Source of the DNA: Mycocentrospora acerina
Lineage: Eukaryota > Ascomycota > Dothideomycetes > Pleosporales
Direction: 5' to 3'
Length of the DNA stretch: 64,000 nucleotides
Assembly (NCBI GenBank): GCA_022701365.1
Contig: JAKUHH010000025.1
Span: 62,001 to 126,000, forward strand
Numbering within the stretch: the first letter of the stretch is position 1; each line of letters starts with the position of its first letter. This document shows, in pieces, positions 11,137-22,719 of this stretch. Position numbers and translations under genes: made by a program. The notes under the pieces are model-generated. The model was not told the origin of the DNA. It did not search any database and was given only the letters and a program-made list of their open reading frames with translations.

Positions 11137-14133
11137 GCTGCGCGGGTGTGCTGCAACAACAGCAGAAGCAGCGGCAGCGGCAGAGAGGGTGCAAAGGATG
11201 CAGGGAGTGAAGAGAGGCGGCTCTCAGAGCTCGCAGCGAGTTCGAGTCGTCGTCGTGTCGCTCTGGACTCGCTCGCGCTGGATATGTCGGCAGGCGAGCT
11301 GCGGCGGTTCGTGACGACGAGGGTGGAGAGGCTTAGACCAACCGCGCACGGGTACAGTTACAAAGAAGGCGAGGGCGAGAGGCAATCCGAGAAACAGCCG
11401 CCACCCACGGGACCCGACTGGACGACGCTTATACAATGCTCTGCAATCGCTGCGTAATGTCTCCTTCTAGCAGCCTTGATTGCGCCGACGATGCTGGATG
11501 GCTCGTACCTCTGCTCTGGCGCTCTGGCTCTATGCCTGTATACAAGGTTGCCTTGGCGGTGCCCCGCGAACGAACGAACGAGCGAACGATACGAGCTTGG
11601 TCGACTAGGCTGGATCCTGATGCTGCTGCTGTGCAAGAAGGAAAACGCAAGCTACGGAGAGAAGCGATTTGCCGGTAATAATATTCAGAAACCAACCGTG
11701 TCGGTAAAATAGCGCACGCGTCTCTGTCATGCTTGATAACCCCCGAAGGCGAGTGAGAGTCGATGATGTCAAACCTGGCAGCGGAACATCGGCGCCAATC
11801 TCGAATTATAACTGCTACAAGAAGCTGCATCTCAGCAACCCACAGCATCTCACTGCTTAGGACGAGGCACTTGAAGTGTTTCCTAACACCCCCCAGTCCT
11901 CTATGATTTCGATGTACTTGTTTCGGGTCGCCCTCGTGCCTCGCGCCATTGTATCCGGGATTCTGCAATGCCTGGCAGCCCCCACGTTCAAAACACACTG
12001 CAAACACGTCCTCAAACACATTTTACCATTTGTGCAATCGTTATTTTGCGACCATGAATTTCCTTTGGTTCAAACTACTAGAACAACTACCTCGAGCGCT
12101 ATAAGCCTCTCAGGTTCCGAGTATCCCGCATCTATTTCCTAAAACGGAAGCACTTGGTCGTTGTTCAGGTAGAAAGATCAAGATTCTCACTCACAGCTGA
12201 CTAAACGAGATCATTTGTACGGCAAGTCTCCTCAAAGTGGCCTTCCACCTTATCGCAAGTCGCTATGAGTCGACTTCCTGGCGTTTTGGTAACAGTGAAG
12301 AATACCCCTTGCTGAATTGCCATGTCGATGCCCTCTTATACTGTCGAATTCGCCCTATGGACGTCTGTGTCATCACAACGCGGCTAAAGGTCAACATTTT
12401 ACCTCGCCGTATAGATAATAATGTACGAATATACCCACTTGCATTTGAGCCAAACACAGCCACCAAGGGACCAGCATATACTGTGTATGCCTACAAGACA
12501 ATGTGTAGGCACCAAAAGTTGTAAGCTGTCACATTGAGAACACTTATTGATCAGGTTTACCTCTGTGTGTTAAAAAACTGATGGATACCCGCATGCATAA
12601 GTTCCTTCTTTAAGTCTTCATCCGTGTAGCGGAGGAAGTTACTCTATGCATTGGGATTCCATTCTCATCAGCCTGAATTATGGCCTAGTTGTAGCGTGAT
12701 TGTGGACATTATTTTTTATAATTATTGTTGACCATCTCATAAATATCTCCAAGGAAAGATGTGCTCATGAATAATCGCGCTGCTCAGGCCTCGTAACGGT
12801 GATGTTTGCTTGAGAGTTCGAAATGGAAAGTACAATTGGACATGCAGGACAAGTCTGCAGTCCACGCATTACGGTGGCATTACTTCACTGTTCCCACACT
12901 AAATGCAAGCTCTCCACCACACCGTGAGGGAACAGAAACCTACTCTAGACGCTCGAGTTTTAGCACTGCATGGCCAACGGTATGAGTTGGGTGACAGATG
13001 TAGAGGCAAATATCAAGATTCAGCACCATTAGAACGATTGACCCACTTTCCTGTTAACCCAGTCCTCATCTGGTTAGGTCAATGCCAAGAAATATTTTTC
13101 TCTACATTGACGCAAATCTCCCGTCCTCTTCCTTTCTCTTCACATATTATCTACGGTCTCCTTTCTTTCAATGGTGCTTCCACAAAAGCATGGATTCGCC
13201 TTTTCTAGTGAGAACCAAGAATGAAGCACAGCCATTCTAATCCTGGAGTTCGTTTCGTCGACCGTTCGGTCGGTATTGGAGCTCCGGGTTCGCTTTAGGC
13301 CGACATTTCTTTTTGTGTGATGAGCGTTGAAGATGGCGTTGTCGAGTGGTGGGATGCACCATATATCTATGGACGCCGTGCCAATGTGAAGGAGTGTGCG
13401 ACGGCAACGCAGAATCCACATTGTGTCGTTCGAGTCCTGCGGAGGCGGTGCGCCACAACACATGCAAGGGCTACCACACCAAACCAGAGTCGCACGAGCA
13501 GCTGATGGCTCACTCCACGCTGCCAGCACAACCCATACGCGCCTGTAAGACGCTGACAGGAGTGTGCGGCAGTGTAGTTGCACACGATACACAGTACACG
13601 ATACACACGAGCGGCTGAACTAAAACCTTCTTCCCAACAATCATAGGCTCTCCTACTCGTTGTTGGTGATGTTCTTCTCTGCGTCCCCGTGTTGATGTTC
13701 ATCCGAATGCGCTTGGATGAACCTCTCGTCTCGCTTTCACCGTATTGTTTATTCTTTTCTTAGCCTTGTGCAGCGCCGAATAATGCGTCTCCCGAACCCG
13801 CCTTTTCTCCGGGCTCGTATTATTGGCGCACTTGTCTCACGGACTGCATCATAGCCGATCCATTGTCTGCCAGTAGCGCAATGTACGACCATAAGCTCCC
13901 GTGCAATCCCCTTAACAGGAACGGTGAAGTGGGCGCATTCGCTCAGCCATGCCTACGCCGTGTCTTTCCACTGCCTGAACGATTATCTCAGCCTGGTCGC
14001 AACCCACACCCGCTCGCGCACCGTCTTTGCGGTCCGCAGACACTCCTCGAGCAAGCTCTCTTCCGGTGTCTGTCGTCCACGACATCTCCAACGGCTCACC
14101 TCCGTACAATCGCGGCCGTCATGAATGCGTATC
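11137..14133. other. Gene-free divergent interval between RSP5 and the kelch gene
   Basis: About 3 kb lies between two divergently transcribed genes and holds both promoters. Open frames here (for example 11429-12019 minus and 13140-13592 minus) are mutually overlapping, rich in Arg/Ser/Cys and without domain signatures. A run of CGAA units occurs near 11570-11600 and a short direct repeat of ACACGATACAC near 13580-13610. No tRNA was recognised. Confidence 0.45.
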
Positions 14134-16725
14134 ATGGCATATTCTCGACTATGTCTGGTTTTCGCGTTTAGCTTTGTTGCCCTGGCCCTTCAAAATGACC
14201 CCATTGTTGACTTGTATGTTGCGACCACAAAGCGTGTAAGAAAGGACTGACGCAATCCAGCTGCCGACGATGGGGTCATCAGACCGCACAAGTCGACGGG
14301 CGGCTTTTCATTGATGGTGGCATGACTTACTCGAATCTCGCGGGTTCAAACTATACAAGTACGATCCTACAGTCTTGTAGATTGGTTTGCACTAACTCAT
14401 ATTGACCCAGACACATGGCTACTATTCAGCGATCTGAATTCTACCACCCAACTCACCGGGATGCCCGCACAGTATGCGAACCTGTCGAAACCTGAAAACA
14501 TACCGAGTGTCTCTGGGGGCACCCTATGGGCGGACAACGTGAATAAGTGCTTCTACCAGTTTGGCGGCGAATTTTTTCCAGGCACTTCGCCTACAGACTT
14601 CAGCTTGTGGACGTATGACGTGCTCTTAAATCAATGGAACAGCAGCGAGCTTACTAAGAACTCCGGGTCCTTCAAGCGAGTGTCCTATGGTGCTGGAGCA
14701 GAAATAGACAGTCTCGGGCTTGGATACTACTACGGAGGCTGGCAGAATGACAGGACGACACCGGGATGGGTTGGGCCTCCTATTGCAACGAACAATATCT
14801 CTCGATTCGAATTCTCAACGGGATCGATGAGGAGCTATAAAGGTCCAGACGATGTTGGGAGGGCGGAGGGCCAGTTGCTTTACTTGCCAGCATCGGATGG
14901 CGGCCTGCTCGTCTACTTTGGGGGCATCGAAGACCCATCTCAAAATGGAACTACTGTCGCAGTAAGTGTTGTAGGGTCAGTTGCGTAATATGTAGCTAAC
15001 AAGGGTGACACTTAGGCGAATATGAATGTTAGTTCTCCACAACGGTGCCCTGATCCTATGTCTAACCCGCTCCCAGGATATTCACATAATGGATATTGCT
15101 TCGACGAGATGGTATAAGCAGGCCGCTCGAGGCAATACTCCTCTTTCGCGACGCCAGTTTTGTGCTGATGTTACTTGGGCGGATGACAAGTCCTCTTATA
15201 ATATGTAGGATATCTCCGATCCTATTGTTGTGTAAAAAACCTGGGTTTACATATTCTAATATGAAAAAAACTAGATACATGTATGGCGGATTCGGGTTTG
15301 GAAACCCGCCCGCATTTGACGACGTCTACATTCTTTCGCTTCCGTCATTCACCTGGATCAAAGCATATCCGCAAGGTACTAATAGCACTGATCAATTTGG
15401 CCATGGCGGATGCAGCGCAAACATGATCAATCGCGATCAAATGTTGGTTATAGGAGGCTGGTTCCCATCGTACAATGAGTGCGACTCGCCCGACGCGCAA
15501 GGTCAGCACAACATGAATTTGGGGTACAACGGTCCCGCATCAACGCTTTGGGATCGATACAACCCTAAACTATCGAAGTACTCTGTGCCTACGCCCATCA
15601 TTTCTGCCATCGGGGGAGGGTATGTATTCTCGTAAACCCAATCAACTCAGAACGCTGCTGACCTGCTTCAGACCTACCGGCGGCGCAACAGTGACCGCCC
15701 CTGCTTCTTGGGATGCCGGGGATCTTAGTGTATTTTTCACACGGACAGCCTCGTTTGCCTCTAGAGCTGCGACTCGCGCAGTTCCTACCAATACTGCCGG
15801 TTCATCACCTGGCTCCAGCAAGAGCAACATAGGAGCAATCGCTGGAGGTGTAGTTGGCGGGTTGGTGGTATTGATTGTGGTGCTGTGTTTGATCCTGTTC
15901 TGCTTGCATCGTCGGAAGAAAGCAAACAAGAAGGGCGACGCTATTCTTGCGGTTCCAGCCTCTCCGCCACCGGCAGAGCTTGCGGCCACTGTTTCAAGGC
16001 AGGAATTGCCAGCACCGGGTACAGGAAAATATCTCTCAATGCACCAGTACTCGGATTCCAATGCTTACTCGACTTATTCAGGAGGAACGTCTCAGGCTTC
16101 ACAGTCGACAGGCTACAACCAAAATTCTCCACACTCCCTTCAGTCGATTCAACCGCACATGACAACGTCACCCGCAAGTGCAAGATCGTACCCTGCAGAT
16201 ACTGCCCAACAGGCCTACCATCAGCAGTACAATACCTACCCGCCCAATCCTGATAATCGTGCATCTTACAACAACCACTCCTCCTGGGATCAGCATACAC
16301 ATACACCGCAATCTGCAATCGCTTTACAACAACAATACCCATATCCTGCGCCTACATCGCCAAATGTGCCTCCTTCGTACCAAGATCAACAGCAGCCGCA
16401 GATCTACTTCCCGCCACCTCCCGAACCGGCAAGCTATTCGCATCGTCCTCAACCTCCAGTCGATTATCTGAGCAGCCCGGATGCTACAAGATACAGCACC
16501 GATGCAGATCGGGGACCACTCAGTACGACAACGACACCTGCGCAATTCTACGCTCAGCCAGTACCGACCCGGCCACTAGTACCTAGAGAGAGTTCACAGC
16601 GTACTCCTGTACTTTACGAGGAAGAAGATGAGATCAGGGGCAGTGGGGAGATTGATCATCAGAGTCCAGTCCACGGACGAGTGCGACCTGTACGGGGAAG
16701 ATTTATGGAAGTTGATCATATGTAG
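14134..16725 (+). CDS. Kelch-repeat single-pass membrane protein
   Basis: Seven exons (14134-14213, 14261-14358, 14411-14961, 15016-15027, 15077-15204, 15275-15619, 15672-16725) give 755 aa. The start yields a signal peptide (MAYSRLCLVFAFSFVALA). The ectodomain carries kelch blades (RRWGHQTAQVDGRLFIDGG, YQFGGEF, YYYGGW, LLVYFGGIED, YMYGGFGFGNP, QMLVIGGW), consistent with a beta-propeller and several N-glycosylation sequons. A glycine/valine-rich helix at about residues 459-482 (GAIAGGVVGGLVVLIVVLCL) is followed by HRRKK. The cytoplasmic tail of about 270 residues is rich in Pro, Gln, Tyr and Ser. Exon 4 is only 12 nt (Ala-Asn-Met-Asn). The family is widespread in filamentous ascomycetes with no assigned function. 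A cell-surface sensor or adhesion role is inference. Confidence 0.9.
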
Positions 16726-17734
16726 GTCTGGAGTTGGGAACAAAAGCAAGGCCTTGAGAACATAATTAACGATTAGGGGACGACTAGAGATATGTGATGG
16801 TTATGTGGGTGGAGCGACTTTGGCGTCTCTGCTCGTCATGTGTAACTAAATACAGTTGGGATAGGAGTCATATACTTTGTGGCAAGGATTTTAGTGGTTC
16901 TGAAATCTTTGGAAATGGAGGATATATCTAGATAGCTCCAGAACATTGCGGCTGGGAAATTTCAGGGTTTGAATGTTGGTGCCTGGAGTTTGTGATTGTA
17001 TGTTTGGCGTCACTATGGGGTTCGGTATACATCTTGTAATTCGGGTTGACAGCGTAGCTAGACGGACAGTGTCGGGTTCTGGGTGAATTATGTGCTTCTT
17101 GGTATGATCTTCTGAGGCTACTGGAGCGTTTCACTCGCCGCAGCCACGGGCAGCTACGGGCAGACACTCGTCTTGCCGATATACCAAGTAGCTGCAAACA
17201 ATATGGTAGTGTTGTATTTTCCTCTTTTGTCCACAATGTACAAAGATGCGGTGAAGGATCTACTCCCACGTAAAAGCGGGTCTTTTGTCCTGGCGGAGAG
17301 TCTGAACGCAGCAGCCGCCAAAGTGGCTTAGTGCTTTGTCTCGGCATGCAAACGCGACTTCATCACGCTTCCCGTGCCTCTGCCCCAACAACGTCCCAAC
17401 CCAAGAGCCTTCACCACGGCGAGCAGCTGGCTGTATAGCTTCCCCCCTGGACTCGTTAGTCGCCAAGCCAACTTGCTTCCCCCTCGTGTCTGTCTGCAGT
17501 GCCCGCCAGCTGTCGTGCCGCCCGCCAGTGCCCCGCCATCGCCCTCGAATACCTTTGCACGGCAAGGCAGCGGACCCACGCGCGCCCATCCTTCCTGCCG
17601 CTTCAACTCGGCCCCTCCATCGCATCCCTCAGCTGTAGCCAAGCTTTCTAAAGCCACAACTTCGCAGAACACGCACTCGCTCGCACACACGATCCGCCTG
17701 ATTGGGAGCGCCTCCCGTTGCGCTGCAGCCCGCC
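16726..17734. other. Intergenic, 3' flank of kelch gene and promoter of CRM1
   Basis: The right half (about 17340-17730) is pyrimidine-rich and leads directly into the CRM1 start, consistent with a housekeeping promoter and 5' UTR. Overlapping frames on both strands have no domain content. Confidence 0.5.
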
Positions 17735-20700
17735 ATGTCCGTCTCCATTGAGGAGCTCGACGCCACGGTGCGCGCCTTCTATGAGGGTCGCGGCGAAACA
17801 GTATGTCCTCTGCTTGTGATGCATATATCAAACGCGAGAAAGAGAGAGGAAAAGAGCTCTTTCGTGTGCTGTACAAAACAACAACAACATCGCTAACGTC
17901 TCGCGCTTCACAGCAAAAACAAGCCCAGGCTACGCTGAATCAGGTATGTTGGTCCTACCCAACCTCGCTCTGTATTTAAAGTTGGCTAGCTGACGCCTGC
18001 ACATAGTTCAAGGAGAACCCAGATGCGTGGCTTCTCGTCGACAAGATCCTGCAGGATGCGCAATACCCCCAGACTAAATGTAAGTCTACGACTACTGCTG
18101 CTGCCGCCGTTCTGGGTATAGAAAGGGCTAGCATGGCATTTTGCTGACAAAACTCAGACCTAGGACTGCAAGTGCTTGACAATGTCATCATGACAAGGTG
18201 GAAAGTCCTACCTCGCGACCAGTGCCAGGGCATCCGCAACTTCGTTGTCAACTTCATCCTCACTCTCTCCAACAACGATGATACCCGCCGCGCCGACCGC
18301 ACCCTACTCAACAAGCTCAATCTCGTCCTTGTGTCCATCCTGAAGCAGGAGTGGCCTCACAACTGGCCAACGTTCATAAACGAGATCATTTCATCGTGTC
18401 ATAGTAGCCTGGGCATTTGCGAGAACAACATGGTCATCTTGCGACTCCTTTCCGAAGAAGTCTTTGACTACTCAGAAGAGCAGATGACTTCGGCCAAGCG
18501 GAGAGAGCTGAAGCAAAGCATGTGCGATGAGTTCACGTCAATCTACCAGCTTTGCTCCGAGGTCCTGCGCACCGCCACTGAGGCATCCTTGATCAAGGCA
18601 ACTCTCGAAACACTGCTGCGTTTCCTCAACTGGATTCCTCTCGGATACATCTTTGAGACGCCGCCCAGCGGCCAGAGCTTGATCGAGACTTTGCGAAGCC
18701 GATTCCTCGAGGTGCCCGAGTTCCGCAACATCACCCTGAAATGCTTGACTGAGATCGCGGGTCTCCACACCGAACCTGCATATGACGACAAGCTCGTCCA
18801 AATGTTTACGGAGACACTGACCGCAATTTCGAAGATCATCCCGCTTTCCTTAGACCTAAAGAGCACATACGCGTCCAGCAACAGCAGGGATCAAGAATTC
18901 GTCCTGAATCTCGCACTTTTCCTGACCAACTTTTTCACCATGCATCTCAACGTTATTGAGAATCTCATGAACAAAGATTTTCTCACCCATGGTCATTTCT
19001 ACCTCATCCGCATCAGTCAGATTGATGACCGCGAGATCTTTAAGATCTGCCTGGAGTACTGGACGAAGCTCGTCTCTGAGCTGTACGACGAGATGCAAGC
19101 ACTTCCGATTACAGACTTGAACCCTCTTCTTAATATGGGGATTACCAATAGCAACGGTCGCGATTCGTCAGCCCTGGCAAACTACCCCTTACGCAAGAAC
19201 AAGTACACCGAAATTTTGTCCAACCTCCGAACAGTTATGATTGAGAAGATGGTTAGGCCTGAGGAAGTGCTCATCGTTGAGAATGATGAGGGCGAAATTG
19301 TTCGCGAATTTGTCAAGGAGAGCGACACAATTCAGCTGTACAAGTCAACCCGCGAGTGCTTGGTCTTCCTGACACATTTGGATGTCAATGACACAGAACA
19401 GATCATGTCCGAGAAGCTGGCGCGACAGGTTGACGGAACTGAATGGTCATGGGCCAACTGCAATACCCTTTGCTGGGCCATTGGATCGATCTCCGGTGCC
19501 ATGAACGAGGAGACCGAGAAGCGATTCTTAGTTACCGTGATTAAGGATCTTCTAGGCCTGACTGAAATGAAGCGAGGAAAAGACAACAAGGCCGTCGTTG
19601 CTAGTAACATCATGTACATTGTCGGCCAATACCCGCGATTCCTGAAGGCTCACTGGAAGTTTCTGAAGACTGTTGTCAACAAGCTCTTTGAGTTCATGCA
19701 CGAGACACATGAAGGCGTACAGGATATGGCTTGCGACACCTTCATCAAGATTGCCAACAAGTGCCGACGCCACTTTGTTGCGCTCCAGCCAGGAGAGAAC
19801 GAACCTTTCATCGACGAAATTGTACGAAACTTGAGGAAGATTACCGGAGACCTCTCGCCTCAGCAAGTTCATACATTCTACGAGGCCTGCGGTTACATGA
19901 TTAGTGCTCAAGGGCAGAAGAGCATGCAAGAACGCTTGATTCACGATCTGATGGAGCTACCTAACATCGCTGTAGGTATCAGTCGTCTTGCTTGATTAAA
20001 TGTGAAACTGACTTGATATTAGTGGGATCACATCATCGCTCAAGCAAATCAGGATCCGGCATGCCTACAGGACTCGGAAGCCATCAAGATTGTGGGCAAC
20101 ATTATGAAAACTAACGTAGCGGCATGTGGCTCGATCGGATCCTACTTTTACCCGCAAATCGGACGGATATACTTTGACATGCTGACAATGTATCGTGCAA
20201 GTTCTCAACTCATTGATGAGGCTGTTCAGCGAGAAGGTGAGTTTTTTGATTATACTCTAAATAATCTGAATGCTAACATCTTAAGGCAACATTGCGACCA
20301 AGATGCCGAAAGTTCGAGGTCTCCGCACAATCAAGAAAGAGATTCTCAAGCTGATCAACACATATGTTGAGAAGGCTGATGATCTGGAGATGATTCATAA
20401 TAGTATCGTACCTAAGCTGCTGGAGGCTGTTCTGATCGACTACAAGAATAATGTTCCTGATGCTCGCGAAGCAGAGGTGCTAAACGTCATGACAACGATA
20501 GTCAACAAGCTACACGTACGTTGGAGACCCACTTTAAGCAAATATATGGTTGGACTTGCACAATCATTATCGAGCCAAGTGCTAACTGTATGACAGAGCA
20601 TGATGGAAGACCAGATCATCAACATCATGGACAGCGTTTTTGAATGCACGCTTGACATGATTAATAAGGACTTCTCCGAGTACCCTGAACACCGTGTCGA

Positions 20701-21444
20701 ATTCTTCAAGCTCTTGCGAACAATCAACTTGCGCTGCTTCCCAGCCCTATTGAGGCTCGATGCACGATCGTTCAAGTTCGTCATCGACTCGTGCATGTGG
20801 GCCAGCAAGCATGACAACCGAGAGGTTGAGAGCGCCGGTCTGTCCATGTGCTTCGAGTTGGTTTCCAACATGTCCGAGACGGATCAACAGACATGCAATG
20901 CGTTCTTCCAGACATTCTTCACAACAATCCTCCAGGATGTCTTCTTCGTCGTTACAGACAGTGACCACAAGGCTGGCTTTAAGTCTCAGTCAATGCTGTT
21001 GGCCAAGATGTTTTGGCTTGTTGACTCGGATAAGCTTCAAGGCCCAATCTACACATCGCCAGATATGGCCCCAGCCGGCACGCCGAATCGAGAGTTTTTG
21101 CGAAACTTTGTCGGCAACCTGTTAGCTACGGCATTCCCTAACCTCCAAACGTAAGTGACCTTTTACCTGTAGAGTTTTTTTCTCTATGCTGACTGAAAGA
21201 CCAAAGTGCACAAATCGCATCATTTATTGATGGACTCTTCGCTACAAACTCTGATCTTAATCGATTCAAGATCATTCTTCGAGACTTCCTCATCTCTTTG
21301 AAAGAGTTCTCCGGCGACAACACCGAGCTATATGCGGAAGAACGTGAACAGGAGGCCAGCAAGGCTAAGGAAGAGGAGCGCGAACGCGCTATGAAGGTTG
21401 GCGGTCTTTTGAAGCCATCCGAGATGGACGATGACGAGTTGTGA
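17735..21444 (+). CDS. CRM1: Exportin-1 (CRM1/Xpo1) nuclear export receptor
   Basis: Eight exons (17735-17800, 17914-17943, 18007-18079, 18158-19971, 20023-20236, 20286-20515, 20597-21150, 21207-21444) give 1072 aa, the usual exportin length. The protein is a HEAT-repeat karyopherin that carries leucine-rich NES cargo with RanGTP out of the nucleus. Diagnostic segments are the N-terminal importin-beta region (TRWKVLPRDQCQGIRN), the cargo-groove region KRGKDNKAVVASNIMYIVGQ, the segment SVFECTLDMINKDFSEYPEH and the C-terminal GGLLKPSEMDDDEL. The NES-groove position that is cysteine in human CRM1 is Thr525 (codon 19561-19563). Three very short exons at the 5' end and five downstream all keep the frame. 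No anomaly was seen. Confidence 0.98.
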
Positions 21445-22719
21445 CTCAATGTTGAATTGAACGCAAACATCGCAATACGTACGCCATTCGACCGCGGCTA
21501 CTCCCAGGATGATCAATCTTACGAGGACTCAAACAACATCGACTGGACTGGAATTTTATGACCTTTGAGTTTTGGCGTGATGACTGGCCTCTAGGTTACT
21601 TTTTGCGATGTGCTAGATGGGAGCGCGCTTGCGCATTTTGGCTTCAAGCGCGAGGATGATTCTGAGTCGCGCGCAATTCAATACCCGATAAGCCTTTTTC
21701 AGCTCTTGATTTGACGGGATAACAGACGACTGGCTTGGAAGACCATTTGGCTTGGGTTGTGCACAAAAAGACTAGGGGTATTGCAGGTTTCGAGACATCC
21801 TGCGAGTGATGTCCGGAAATAAAGTAACTAGATACATTATATCTACCTGACTCATGCTCTGGAGTGATGTCGTTTTCAATGACTTTATCATCATGGATCT
21901 AACCCTTGTCGTCCCGAAGAGATATTCTATAAATGAATGCAACTATGATCCACTCTGCTGCTGTGAGGTGAGGTTGGGCGCCTTCGGTTGACTGGCTAAA
22001 GTTAGACTAGCAGCTGCCCTTTTGAAGTGCCAGATGTGGTTACGTAAAGTCCCTTTCTTCCGTGTGCAAGCCCTCGCAGTATCTGCCTTCTTCGATTGGG
22101 ATATTTCTAGACTCCAAACATCCGAGAACTGCCTAAACTGGCGGGAGAGGAACCGTACGCGGGTCTCTCGTACTACCCCCCTGTCAGCCGCTGAACGATC
22201 TATACGCGTGGGTAGGATACGGCTTCTCATTCGCTGGGCGTTTTCACGACTGAACAACATGTGCATTCCTCTTCCCCCCATCGGCGCTCCTCACAACGAG
22301 TCCGCAGCGTCATCGCGAATTCTGTCCCCTCGTTGAAAATCTGCCTGGTTGTTGCTGATCGTCCACACTGACAGATATCGTAACAGCCGCTGGATCGGTC
22401 TATCCGCTCTAAGGTAGCGCCGTTGCTGCAACCAAGAGTGTGACTTCACTTTAGACTTTTTTTTTTTACCAACAACGCACGCCCGTGCCTAGACAAGACT
22501 GTTCCAGAAGCCCCGTCTCTCTATTTGCAGGATTTCCTAGCCTCGGCCGTCAGCCAGGCATCTGCCCACGATCACACGCACACCTGTCATTGCTGGGCTT
22601 GTATGGTTAGATCGGCGCCCGCGACCCAGACCAGGATCTCGCCTGTGCGCTCTCTGTGCATCGCTACTCAGGATTCGAGAAGACGACTGCCGTTCGGAAG
22701 TTTTCAACCGTAAAGCACA
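21445..22719. other. Intergenic between CRM1 and PHO81
   Basis: This holds the CRM1 3' UTR and the PHO81 promoter and 5' UTR. An uninterrupted T tract lies near 22455-22467, and a CT-rich segment follows before the start. No CACGTG site (the yeast Pho4/NUC-1-type core) was noticed in this stretch. Confidence 0.45.

Noticed and set aside
11429..12019. 196-aa minus-strand ORF upstream of RSP5
   Set aside because: Lies in the RSP5 5' region; no domain, no plausible splice to RSP5 and competing frames on the plus strand.
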